Source of the DNA: CAZCEC01 sp964497615
Lineage (GTDB): Bacteria > Chloroflexota > Anaerolineae > Anaerolineales > UBA6663
Assembly (NCBI GenBank): GCA_964497615.1
Contig: CAZCEC010000016.1
Span: 1 to 64,000, forward strand
Length of the DNA: 64,000 bases
Reading direction: 5' to 3'
The position numbers and the translations under genes were made by a program. Below, one piece after another: positions 43,977-52,730 of the stretch. Position 1 is the stretch's first letter, and each line of letters starts with the position of its first letter. Under the pieces are notes generated by a model. The model did not search any database. It was not told the origin of the DNA and saw nothing but the letters and a program-made list of their open reading frames with translations.

Positions 43977-45926
43977 ATGTGCGGGATTGCGGGACTTTAC
44001 AGCCCTCGCGGCGCTGATGGGAACTGGTCCGACACCTTGGGCAGAATGGTCGACGCTCTCCATCATCGGGGACCCGATGACGAGGGTTGCTGGCTTGACA
44101 GCCAAGCTGGCATCGGCTTAGGTTTCCGCCGGTTAGCCATTATTGACCTGTCACCGCTCGGCCGGCAGCCGATGCTATCTGCCAGCGGCCGGTACGTCCT
44201 AATCTTCAACGGTGAGATCTACAACTACCTGGACCTGCGACGGGAGCTGGAGGCAGCGCCTGGAGGTATGATGTTTCGCGGGGCTTCCGATACCGAGGTC
44301 ATGTTGGCGGCCTTCGAGCGCTGGGGTGTGGCCGCGGCGCTCAAGCGCCTCGTCGGCATGTTCGCCATTGCCTTGTGGGATCGGCATGAGCGGTGCCTGT
44401 TTTTGGCGCGTGACCGGATGGGGGAGAAGCCCCTGTATTATGGCTGGGTCGGCAGCACATTTGCTTTTGGCTCAGAGCTAAAAGCGCTGCGCCAATGTTC
44501 CGAGTGGCGCGGCACGCTCAACCGTGACGCCCTCACGCTGCTGCTGCGCCATTCGTTCATACCTGGGCCGTTTTCAGTGTACGAGGGCATTTACAAGCTC
44601 CCGCCGGCAACCTTTCTTTGCCTTCGTGACGGTGAGCCCGGCGAACTACCCGAGCCGGTAGGATACTGGTCGCTACGTGCAGCAGCGCAGCGGGGACTTG
44701 CGCATCCCAGCCACGTCGGTGAGCAGGAGACGCTGGATGAGCTAGAGGCACTGTTGAGAGACGCCGTCCGGCGGCAGATGATGGCCGACGTGCCGCTGGG
44801 GGCCTTCCTCTCGGGCGGCATCGACTCGTCCACTGTGGTCGCGCTCATGCAGGCGCAGAGCGGCGCGCCCGTGCGCACGTTTTCCATTGGTTTCACCGAA
44901 AGCCATTATGATGAGGCGCGGCATGCGCGGGCCGTGGCGCGCCACCTGGGCACTGATCACACCGAGCTATACGTCACGCCGCGCGACGCGCTCGACGTGA
45001 TTCCTCAACTGCCGGCGATCTGGGATGAACCGTTCGCTGATTCGTCCCAGATCCCCACTTACCTGGTGGCGAAAATGGCGCGGCAGCACGTAACGGTTGT
45101 GTTATCAGGAGACGCCGGCGATGAGCTGTTTGCCGGGTATCCTCGCTATTTCGATGCTTTGGCGCATGAGGCCGAGCTCGGACGCATGCCCAACTGGCTA
45201 CGGCGTGGTCTCCAGCGCGTGCCCCGCCCGCTGTACGGCGCGGCCGCGCGCGGCTTTGGCCTGCTTGGAATGCCCGCTGGCGTACACCGTATGCGCCGGC
45301 TTCAGGCGCTGCGGCAGCAGCCGCCGGGCACGAGGGGCCAGGTTGAGGCGTATCGACGTTTCTCGCTCACGCATTGGCAGCAGCCTGAGCAGGTGGTAAT
45401 TGGCGCCGCGGAGCCGCGGACGATTCTGACTGAGCCGCAGTGTTGGATCGAGAGCGATAGCCTGGTGCCGCTTCTGTGTTATCTGGACCTTTCTTTTTAC
45501 CTCCCCGAGGATATCCTGGTAAAGGTGGACCGCGCCAGCATGGCGGTTAGCCTGGAATCGCGCATTCCCCTGCTTGATCACCGCGTCGTGGAGTTTGCCC
45601 AGCGTCTGCCGCCAATCACAAAAATCCGCAATGGCACCGGGAAATGGGCGCTCCGGCAAGTGCTATACCGCTACGTGCCGCCAGCCTTAGTGGAGCGGCC
45701 GAAGATGGGGTTCGGCGTGCCCGTCGGTATCTGGATGCGCAATGAGCTGCGCGATTGGGCCGAAACCCTGCTGGAACCGCGCCGACTCAGGCAGGAAGGC
45801 TTTTTCGATGCCGCGCGCGTGCGGCAGGCTTGGGAACAACACCAGCTTGGCACACAGGATTACCAAGGCCTGCTGTGGGATGTCCTGATGTTTCAGCAAT
45901 GGCACGCGGCTCAGTCAGCTCACTAG
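43977..45926 (+). CDS. asnB: Asparagine synthase (glutamine-hydrolysing)
   Basis: The product is 649 residues. Cys2 of MCGIAGLYSPRG is the glutaminase nucleophile, and RGPDDEG and FNGEIYNYLDLR mark the glutamine-binding site. The synthetase domain has the ATP-pyrophosphatase loop FLSGGIDSSTVVAL near residue 279. The protein makes asparagine or amidates another carboxylate using Gln and ATP. In glycan loci such enzymes are often used to amidate uronic acids, an inference here. It overlaps the next gene by 28 bp. Confidence 0.92.
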   Translation: MCGIAGLYSPRGADGNWSDTLGRMVDALHHRGPDDEGCWLDSQAGIGLGFRRLAIIDLSPLGRQPMLSASGRYVLIFNGEIYNYLDLRRELEAAPGGMMFRGASDTEVMLAAFERWGVAAALKRLVGMFAIALWDRHERCLFLARDRMGEKPLYYGWVGSTFAFGSELKALRQCSEWRGTLNRDALTLLLRHSFIPGPFSVYEGIYKLPPATFLCLRDGEPGELPEPVGYWSLRAAAQRGLAHPSHVGEQETLDELEALLRDAVRRQMMADVPLGAFLSGGIDSSTVVALMQAQSGAPVRTFSIGFTESHYDEARHARAVARHLGTDHTELYVTPRDALDVIPQLPAIWDEPFADSSQIPTYLVAKMARQHVTVVLSGDAGDELFAGYPRYFDALAHEAELGRMPNWLRRGLQRVPRPLYGAAARGFGLLGMPAGVHRMRRLQALRQQPPGTRGQVEAYRRFSLTHWQQPEQVVIGAAEPRTILTEPQCWIESDSLVPLLCYLDLSFYLPEDILVKVDRASMAVSLESRIPLLDHRVVEFAQRLPPITKIRNGTGKWALRQVLYRYVPPALVERPKMGFGVPVGIWMRNELRDWAETLLEPRRLRQEGFFDAARVRQAWEQHQLGTQDYQGLLWDVLMFQQWHAAQSAH

Positions 45927-47182
45927 AAACCCGCCTGGCGGACGCACCGGCAGGGCACGAATTCCTGCCGCTCAGAGGTCTGCGGATTGTGGTCCTCCTG
46001 CACTCGCTTGACCTGGGCGGTGCCGAGCGTCAGGCCATTCAGCTCGCGCGCTACCTGAGCCACGAGCAGCGGGCCGAGGTAGAGGTTTGGGCGCTCACTG
46101 GGGCGGGTCGGGCCTCGGCCCTGTGCGAGGCCTACGACCTGCCATGGCGTACTTTGCGGCCTCCGCCCACGGCCAACACGAGGCCGGGCCGTTCGGCAGC
46201 GTCGCCTGGCGCCCGGCCGGCTGTCACCTCCGAGCCCCGGGCGCCGGGGCATTACCGTCTGCCGGTGCGGCTGGCGTGGACCCTCGCTCAAACCCTGCGC
46301 CGCCACCGGCCGGCCGCCATCTTGTCCTATACGCTGTTCCCGAATGTATTGGCCGGCCTGGTTTGGCGGCTGAGCGGGGCGCGCTGTTGCATATGGAACC
46401 AGCGCGGCGTGGCCCGGTCGGCCACCATACCACTGGCTGAGCGGGTGGCCGCTCGCCTGGCGTCGCGCCGGGTGGTGAATGCGGAACATCTCAGGCTCGA
46501 TATGGGCCGGCATTTCGCGGTGCCGTTGACCAACATCGTTGTCATACGCAACGGTGTCGAGCTGCCGGCGCCGCAGTGCGATGGACAGGCGTGGCGCCAG
46601 GCGTTGGCTATTGCTCCCGAATGCTTCGTCGCCTGCATGGCGGCCTCTCTGTCGGCCACCAAGGATCATGCCACGCTGCTGGCGGCCTGGCGGCTAGTAA
46701 TTGATCGGTTCGAGCAAGCCGGCGAAAGCGCTGTGCTGATCCTGGCCGGGCGACACGAACCGCGTGCGGCAGCCATCACGGCCCAGGCACAGGCATTGGG
46801 TCTGGCTGGCTCGGTGCTCATGCCTGGCCACATCGACGACATGGCCGGGCTGTGGCAGGCGGTGGACCTGGCTGTGTTCAGCTCGCGGGCTGAAGGCTGT
46901 CCGAATGGTGTTCTCGAGGCCATGGCGGCCGGCCTGGCCGTGGTGGGCACGAACGTGGCTGGCGTGCGCGAGGCTGTCGGCTCCGAGGGTGAAGCCTGGC
47001 TGGCCGAGCCTGGCGACGCGGCGGGACTTGCCAAACATGTCTGGACCCTGGCCCGTGACGCGCGCCAACGCTGCCAGTTGGGCCGCCTCAACCAGGTCCG
47101 CATTGCCAGCTTGTTCTCCCCCGAGGTACTGGGTCGGCGCATGACTAGTTTGCTGGCCGAGGCGCTGATCGGGCAAGGTTGA
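45899..47182 (+). CDS. GT4-family glycosyltransferase
   Basis: The product is 427 residues from the ATG at 45899, which overlaps the end of asnB; the open frame goes further upstream but is a shadow of that gene. Key parts are IVVLLHSLDLGGAERQAIQL, ILSYTLFPNVLAGLVWRL and SRAEGCPNGVLEAMAAGLAV with an intact E-x7-E motif. A linker of about 35 Pro/Ala-rich residues (around 90-125) is inserted in the N-terminal domain. The acceptor is unknown; it is probably a cytoplasmic enzyme of the ABC-dependent pathway. Confidence 0.87.
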   Translation: MARGSVSSLETRLADAPAGHEFLPLRGLRIVVLLHSLDLGGAERQAIQLARYLSHEQRAEVEVWALTGAGRASALCEAYDLPWRTLRPPPTANTRPGRSAASPGARPAVTSEPRAPGHYRLPVRLAWTLAQTLRRHRPAAILSYTLFPNVLAGLVWRLSGARCCIWNQRGVARSATIPLAERVAARLASRRVVNAEHLRLDMGRHFAVPLTNIVVIRNGVELPAPQCDGQAWRQALAIAPECFVACMAASLSATKDHATLLAAWRLVIDRFEQAGESAVLILAGRHEPRAAAITAQAQALGLAGSVLMPGHIDDMAGLWQAVDLAVFSSRAEGCPNGVLEAMAAGLAVVGTNVAGVREAVGSEGEAWLAEPGDAAGLAKHVWTLARDARQRCQLGRLNQVRIASLFSPEVLGRRMTSLLAEALIGQG

Positions 47183-47194
47183 TTGGCCGTGGCA

Positions 47195-48565
47195 ATGCCG
47201 AACCGCAAACGCCGCATTCTACAGGTGACCACGACCCTAGATGGGGGCGGCGCGGGTAACATGGTCTGGCGGCTGACGCAGGAGCTGCGGGCGCGCGGAC
47301 ATGCGGTCGACGTGGTTGTCGGCTTTGCCAGGAAGCCCCGGCCCGGAGTCCGCCGCCTGGCGAATGAGACCCGCGGCAACGGCTTGAGCCGCTGGCTATG
47401 GTGGCTGGAAGGGCAGTTACAGCCGATTGTGGGCCGGCGACGCGGCGCTTTTCGGCTGCAGCGCGTTCTGCGGCATCTAGCCATGCCGCAGAACGCGCTC
47501 GATTGGCTGCGCGGCTGGGAGGTTTACGGCTTTCCGGGCACGCAGGAGCTGTGGTCGGGCGCCGGGCCGCAACCTGATGTGATCCACGCCCACAATCTGC
47601 ACGGCGGCTATTTTGATCTTCGAGCACTCCCCGACTTGAGCCGTGCTGTTCCCGTCGCGTTGACCCTGCGCGATACCTGGCTGTTCTCCGGCCATTGTGC
47701 CCACGCATTGGGCTGCGACCGGTGGAAAACCGGCTGTGGACAATGCCCCGACTTGCGGCTCTACCCGGCCCTGCTGCGGGATGGCACCGCTCGCAATTGG
47801 AAGCTAAAGCAGGCCGTTTTTCAGCAGACCCGTCTGTTCGTGTCTACGCCAGCCCGGTGGATTGCTCAACGCCTGGGGCAGTCCATCCTGGCTCCGGCGG
47901 TGGTGGAAGCCCGCGTCATTCCCAACGGCGTCGATCTGAACGTTTTTCAACCCGGCCCGCGCTTGGCGGCGCGTGAAGCGCTCGGCCTACCCAAGGACTG
48001 CCTCGTGGTGTTGTTCGTGGGTGAGCACGGCGCGCTGAACCCTTATAAGGATGTTGCCACACTGCGGGCCGCGCTAACGCAGTTGTCTCAGCGGGAGGGC
48101 GGCGCGGTGGCCGTAGCGTTGGGCGGGCCGGCCGTCAGCGAGCGCCTCGGCAGCCTCGAGTTGCGCTCGCTACCCTACGAAGGCGACGCCGCGCTGGTGG
48201 CCCGCTACTACCAGGCCGCTGACATCTACGCCCATCCTGCTCGGGCAGATACGTTTCCAGGCTCGATCCTGGAGGCGATGGCCTGCGGTCTGCCCGTGGT
48301 CGCCAGCCGGGTGGGCGGCATCCCCGAGCAGATCAGCGACGGCGAAACTGGCCTGCTGGTCGAAGCAGGCGATGCTAGCCAGTTTGCGGCGCGGCTGGCC
48401 AGATTGTGGGATGACGCCACCCTGCGCGCGCGCCTGGGGGCCCAGGCCGCCGCTCATGCGCGGCAACACTTCGATGTCCGGCGCTATGTCAGCGACCATG
48501 AGCAGTGGTACGAGGACATTCTGTCCTGGCGCGCCGTGCCGGCGGTTGAGGGGCTTCATGGCTAA
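47195..48565 (+). CDS. GT4-family glycosyltransferase (WbuB/WcaL-like)
   Basis: The product is 456 residues; TTG (47183), GTG (47189) and ATG (47195) are all possible starts and the ATG is used here. The N-terminal domain has RILQVTTTLDGGGAGNMVWR and the Cys-rich segment around DTWLFSGHCAHALGC with DRWKTGCGQCP, typical of this GT4 subfamily. The donor site is ADTFPGSILEAMACGLPVVA with the E-like position occupied by an Asp-Thr-Phe-Pro sequence. It overlaps the next gene by 8 bp. Confidence 0.85.
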   Translation: MPNRKRRILQVTTTLDGGGAGNMVWRLTQELRARGHAVDVVVGFARKPRPGVRRLANETRGNGLSRWLWWLEGQLQPIVGRRRGAFRLQRVLRHLAMPQNALDWLRGWEVYGFPGTQELWSGAGPQPDVIHAHNLHGGYFDLRALPDLSRAVPVALTLRDTWLFSGHCAHALGCDRWKTGCGQCPDLRLYPALLRDGTARNWKLKQAVFQQTRLFVSTPARWIAQRLGQSILAPAVVEARVIPNGVDLNVFQPGPRLAAREALGLPKDCLVVLFVGEHGALNPYKDVATLRAALTQLSQREGGAVAVALGGPAVSERLGSLELRSLPYEGDAALVARYYQAADIYAHPARADTFPGSILEAMACGLPVVASRVGGIPEQISDGETGLLVEAGDASQFAARLARLWDDATLRARLGAQAAAHARQHFDVRRYVSDHEQWYEDILSWRAVPAVEGLHG

Positions 48566-49505
48566 CGCAACCGGCGTTTCAATTGTGACGCCTTCTATGA
48601 ACCAGGGCCAATACCTGGCAGCGACGCTCCTGTCAGTCAGCGCGCAAACCGACGTCCAGATCGGATATTACGTCGTCGATGGCGCTTCCACCGACGGCAG
48701 CCTCACCGTCATTCAACAATACGCCGATCAACTCGCCTACTGGGTCAGCGAGCCCGATCGGGGACAGGCCCACGCCATCAACAAGGGTCTGCTCAGGGCG
48801 CGTGGTGACATCCTAGCCTGGCTCAACGCCGACGACACTTACCTGCCAGGCACACTGGCCTCCGTAACCACTTTCTTCGACCGACACCCACAGGTTGATG
48901 TTGTCTACGGGGATGTGGAATTCGTGGACGTTGCCGGGCAGCGCCTGGGCACCATGGCGGCCTGGGAGTTCGATGCGCAGCTCCAGCTCTGTGCCACGAA
49001 CCTCATCCCCCAGCCGGCTGCCTTCTTCCGGCGCCGAGTCTATGAACTGATCGGCGGCCTGGACGAAGACCTGCACTACGCCCTGGACTATGACTATTGG
49101 TGCCGGGCCGTGCTCGCCGGGGCGAGGTTTCAGCATGTGCCGGAGGCGTGGGCGACCTACCGCCTCCATCCGGCTTCGAAGACCGAGGCACAGGCCGATC
49201 GCTTTGCCGCCGAAATGCGCCGCGCGGTGGACAAGTCGTTCGCCAGCGGCAAGTTGCCCGCCGCCTGGCGGCGCATCGCCGATTCGAACTGGGAGCAGTT
49301 CCGGGCCGAAACCGCCCTGCGCCAGGCGCGGCCCAAGGAAGCCCAGGCCCACTTCATCACGGCCGCACGGCGCTGTCCCTGGCGGCTCAAAACACTGTCA
49401 CTGCTGGCCTTTGCCGCCAGCCCTCGGCTGGGCCTGTGGCTGCGCCGGGCACGCTGGCGGCTGGCCGGCCGGCGGGAACAGCCATGGCACCTGTTCAGCG
49501 TATAG
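48558..49505 (+). CDS. GT2-family glycosyltransferase
   Basis: The product is 315 residues from the ATG at 48558, since the open frame before it lies inside the upstream gene. GT-A motifs: VSIVTPSMNQGQYLAATLLS at the N terminus, YYVVDGASTDGS, and the DxD-like WLNADDTYLPG. LHYALDYDYWCRAVLAGARF is near the catalytic base. The C-terminal 75 residues are helical and basic. It probably adds one sugar in the glycan assembly at the cytoplasmic membrane. Confidence 0.87.
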   Translation: MANATGVSIVTPSMNQGQYLAATLLSVSAQTDVQIGYYVVDGASTDGSLTVIQQYADQLAYWVSEPDRGQAHAINKGLLRARGDILAWLNADDTYLPGTLASVTTFFDRHPQVDVVYGDVEFVDVAGQRLGTMAAWEFDAQLQLCATNLIPQPAAFFRRRVYELIGGLDEDLHYALDYDYWCRAVLAGARFQHVPEAWATYRLHPASKTEAQADRFAAEMRRAVDKSFASGKLPAAWRRIADSNWEQFRAETALRQARPKEAQAHFITAARRCPWRLKTLSLLAFAASPRLGLWLRRARWRLAGRREQPWHLFSV

Positions 49506-50746
49506 CGACCGAGCCACTGCCGGCTCGGTCCGTGATAGACCTCACGCCATTTGCAGTTGAGCCGCCCCAACTCGGGGGGCAGGTCATCATCCGCTCGGTA
49601 AACAAGGCGCTGGCCGCGCTGGGCCAGCCGGTGGAGCAATTCTCAATGGGGGTGCGCCGCGCCGATCTGGTCTCGGTCGGCCGACCGCGCCGCATTGAGA
49701 TCGCGCCTGGATATATCGAGTGGCGCCGCACAGAACCCGTCTCCTTGCTGTTATTCCTGATGACCGTCGCGCTGCGCATCCCCCATGTGTGGGCTGGTCG
49801 GGCCCTCGCGCTCCGCCCCTGGCCGCAACTGAAGCGCGCGATGGCTGGCTGCCGGGCGGTCCTGGTCGAAATGCCCTGGGCCTTTGCCCCCGGCGAGATT
49901 GTCCCGCCCCGCGGAGCGCCGCTGGTTTATATGTCTCAGAACGCGGAGTATCAACTCGCCGCTGACTGGCGCGGGCGCTGGGCCGGCCTGGGTAAGTGGC
50001 TGGCTGATGAGTTGGAGCGCCAGGAAGCCCGCGTGCTGGGCGCGGCGGATCTCACGATCTGCATTACGCCAGAAGACCGGTCCGCCTTGCTTGCGCACTA
50101 TCCTGCGCCGCCGGACCGGCTGCATGTCCTGCCACGCGGGCTCGACCTGGACCGCTATCCAATCCTCACACCTGACGAGCGACGCCAGCAGCGGCAGGCG
50201 CTCGGCCTGGGCGACGAGGTTGTGCTGGTGTTCTCTGGCTCCTACCACCCCCCCAACTTCGCGGCGGCGCAATTTGCGCAGGCACTGGCGGCGAATTTGC
50301 CAGACCATTGCCGGGTGATCATTGCGGGAACTGTTGCTCGTCATCTGCCTGAGCGCGCCGACCCCCGCGTCTGGCTGCGGCCCGATCCAACGGCGCCGGC
50401 CCAACTCCTGCCTCTAGCCGACATTGGCCTGAACCCAATGACCACTGGCAGCGGCATGAATGTAAAAATGCTGGAGTATTTGGCCTGGGGCCTGCCCGTG
50501 GTGACCACGCCCTGGGGCGCACGCGGCATCGAAGGGGAGCCTGGTTCCCATTTTCTGATCGCCGAATTGGTGGACATGGCCAGCCACATCTCACGGCTGG
50601 CGGCGGACCCCGCACTGCGCATGAGCCTGGGCATGGCTGGCCGCCAACTTGTGTCTGAACGCTATTCGGCCGAATTGACCGCCCGCCAACTGCTTCACCT
50701 CTTGGACAACTTGCGGTGCGACCCGCCCAAGCTTGATGCGCTGTGA
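49484..50746 (+). CDS. GT4-like glycosyltransferase
   Basis: The product is 420 residues from the ATG at 49484, overlapping the upstream GT2 by 22 bp. The donor domain has LVFSGSYHPPNFAAAQFAQA and SGMNVKMLEYLAWGLPVVTT, followed by PWGARGIEGEPG. The acceptor domain is long and less conserved. The canonical E-x7-E reads as G-M-N-V-K-M-L-E, with only the second Glu kept. It is coupled to the next gene by a GTGA overlap. Specificity is unknown. Confidence 0.82.
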   Translation: MAPVQRIATEPLPARSVIDLTPFAVEPPQLGGQVIIRSVNKALAALGQPVEQFSMGVRRADLVSVGRPRRIEIAPGYIEWRRTEPVSLLLFLMTVALRIPHVWAGRALALRPWPQLKRAMAGCRAVLVEMPWAFAPGEIVPPRGAPLVYMSQNAEYQLAADWRGRWAGLGKWLADELERQEARVLGAADLTICITPEDRSALLAHYPAPPDRLHVLPRGLDLDRYPILTPDERRQQRQALGLGDEVVLVFSGSYHPPNFAAAQFAQALAANLPDHCRVIIAGTVARHLPERADPRVWLRPDPTAPAQLLPLADIGLNPMTTGSGMNVKMLEYLAWGLPVVTTPWGARGIEGEPGSHFLIAELVDMASHISRLAADPALRMSLGMAGRQLVSERYSAELTARQLLHLLDNLRCDPPKLDAL

Positions 50747-51927
50747 ACCTCTTGTACAGCCTCACCGCTTACCCCCCCTCCCTCGGCGGCGCTCAACTGC
50801 TCATGCACCAACTCGCCGTCGAACTTCGGGCGCGGCATCGTGTCCAAGTCGTCACTCAGTGGGACAGCCATCGCACCGACTGGCTGCTGGGCACGACCCT
50901 CAGCGCGCCTGTCCCGGCGAAGGACTACGTTGTCGATGGGGTGCCCGTCCGGCGCATTACCCTGGATGAGCGCGCCCGGCGCGGCCTGACGCCGTGGGTG
51001 CTCGGCTACTATGCGATCCAGGGACCGGCGCTGCGCCGCATCGCCCAGGCGCTGGCTGCTGAGATACAGCCATTGGCCGGTCAGGCCGACCTGCTGCACA
51101 ATTGCCGGATTGGCCGTGAGGGTCTCACCGCGGCGTCGCTGCAAATAGCGCGCGCGTGCGATGTGCCCCTGGTGCTTACGCCCGTCCACCATCCGCGCTG
51201 GGGGGGCTGGCTCCACCGCCACTATCACCGCCTCTACCGCGCGGCCGACGCCGTCATCGCGCTCACCGAATCAGAACGACGTACCCTGTTGGCCTTGGGA
51301 GTGGCCGAGGCGAGGGTCCACGTCACCGGCATGGGGCCCAGCCTGGCCCGCGAGGCCGATGGCGAGCGCTTTCGCGAAGGACACGGGCTGGGGCCTGCGC
51401 CCATAGTCCTGTTTCTTGGACAGAAGTATGCTTACAAAGGTCTGGCGGCCTTGCTGGCTGCGGCCCCCATTGTGTGGCAGCGTGTGCCGGAGGCATGCTT
51501 TGTGTTCGTTGGCCCGCGCACCCGCTACTCGCGCCGCTTGTTTGCCTCCGTGGCTGACCGCCGTGTGCTGGAACTGGATCAAGTGGACTTGCAGACCAAA
51601 ACCGATGCGCTGGCCGCCTGCTCCTTGCTGTGCGTGCCATCCACGCAAGAAAGCTTTGGCGGCGTGTATACCGAAGCATGGTCGCTGGGCAAGCCCGTCA
51701 TCGCCGCCGATACGCCCGTCAGCCGCGAGGTCGTCGCCGATGGCGATGATGGCTGCCTGGTGCCGCCCGCGCCCGAGACCATCGCGGACCGAATTGTTGA
51801 TCTGTTGCGCGACACGGCGCTGGCGCAGCGGCTGGGAGCGAACGGCAAGGCCAAAGTGGCGGCCCGCTATTCGTGGCCGCGCCTGGCCGCCATGACCGAA
51901 GCCGTCTACCGCCAAGTGTTGGGATGA
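50743..51927 (+). CDS. GT4-family glycosyltransferase
   Basis: The product is 394 residues from a GTG within the GTGA overlap. GT-B features: MNLLYSLTAYPPSLGGAQLL at the start, GQKYAYKGLAALLAAAPIVW in the donor domain, and STQESFGGVYTEAWSLGKPV, with the second Glu in E-A-W. It lies between the preceding GT4-like gene and the WecG-like gene; all three overlap by 4 bp, so they are one transcript. Donor and acceptor are unknown. Confidence 0.87.
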   Translation: MNLLYSLTAYPPSLGGAQLLMHQLAVELRARHRVQVVTQWDSHRTDWLLGTTLSAPVPAKDYVVDGVPVRRITLDERARRGLTPWVLGYYAIQGPALRRIAQALAAEIQPLAGQADLLHNCRIGREGLTAASLQIARACDVPLVLTPVHHPRWGGWLHRHYHRLYRAADAVIALTESERRTLLALGVAEARVHVTGMGPSLAREADGERFREGHGLGPAPIVLFLGQKYAYKGLAALLAAAPIVWQRVPEACFVFVGPRTRYSRRLFASVADRRVLELDQVDLQTKTDALAACSLLCVPSTQESFGGVYTEAWSLGKPVIAADTPVSREVVADGDDGCLVPPAPETIADRIVDLLRDTALAQRLGANGKAKVAARYSWPRLAAMTEAVYRQVLG

Positions 51928-52730
51928 GCCACGCCAATCCGCTCAATCTCCTCGGCGTCCTTGTCCACCCTGCCACCTACGCCTCGGCGGCCGACGCCAT
52001 CCTGGATGCTGCCGCCGAGCCGCGCCCCTTCGCCGTGGCCGCCCAGCCGGTCCACGGGATCATGACCGGTGTGCTCGATCCCGAGCACCGCTACCGGCTC
52101 AACCATCTCGATCTGGTTGTTCCCGACGGCCAGCCGGTGCGTTGGGCAATGAACCTGCTCCACCGCGCCGGCCTGCGCGACCGTGTGTACGGACCGACGC
52201 TGATGCTGCGCGTGTGCGAGCGCGCCGCGGCGGCTGGCCTGCCCATGTATCTCTACGGGTCGCGCGCCGAGACCATCGCCGCGTTGGCCGGGCGGCTCAG
52301 GGCGCGCTTCCCCAACTTGTTGATTGCCGGAAGCCAGCCGGGGCGGTTCCGCCAGGTAAGTGCCGCCGAGGCCGACGCCATCGCCGCCGGCATCCGCGCC
52401 AGCGGCGCGCGGATCGTGTTTGTGGCGCTGGGCTGCCCGCGCCAGGAAGTGTGGGCCTACGAGAACCGCGAACGGCTCGGCGTGCCCATCGTCGCCGTGG
52501 GCGCCGCCTTTGATTTTCACGCCGGCACGGTGCCCCAGGCCCCCCCGCGCTGGCAGGCGCTCGGGCTGGAGTGGCTCTTCCGGCTGTTGCGCGAGCCGCG
52601 CCGGCTGTGGCGGCGCTATGTGTTCCTCAACCCGCTCTATGTGGTCTTGGTTGCCTTACAGTGGAGCCGGCTGCGGCGTTTCCCGCCCGATGATGCCCGT
52701 GCCCCCGGCCACGATCTCAACTACGCTTGA
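51924..52730 (+). CDS. WecG/TagA/CpsF-family glycosyltransferase
   Basis: The product is 268 residues from the ATG in an ATGA overlap. Family motifs are VVPDGQPVRWAMNLLHRAG with DRVYGPTLM, then ALGCPRQEVWAYENRE and VGAAFDFHAGTVPQAPPRWQ. The C-terminal GLEWLFRLLREPRRLWRRY typically binds the membrane. Relatives transfer N-acetylmannosamine or N-acetylmannosaminuronic acid to the lipid-linked primer. It is the last gene of the + strand glycan operon and overlaps the convergent gene tail by 14 bp. Confidence 0.92.
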   Translation: MSHANPLNLLGVLVHPATYASAADAILDAAAEPRPFAVAAQPVHGIMTGVLDPEHRYRLNHLDLVVPDGQPVRWAMNLLHRAGLRDRVYGPTLMLRVCERAAAAGLPMYLYGSRAETIAALAGRLRARFPNLLIAGSQPGRFRQVSAAEADAIAAGIRASGARIVFVALGCPRQEVWAYENRERLGVPIVAVGAAFDFHAGTVPQAPPRWQALGLEWLFRLLREPRRLWRRYVFLNPLYVVLVALQWSRLRRFPPDDARAPGHDLNYA

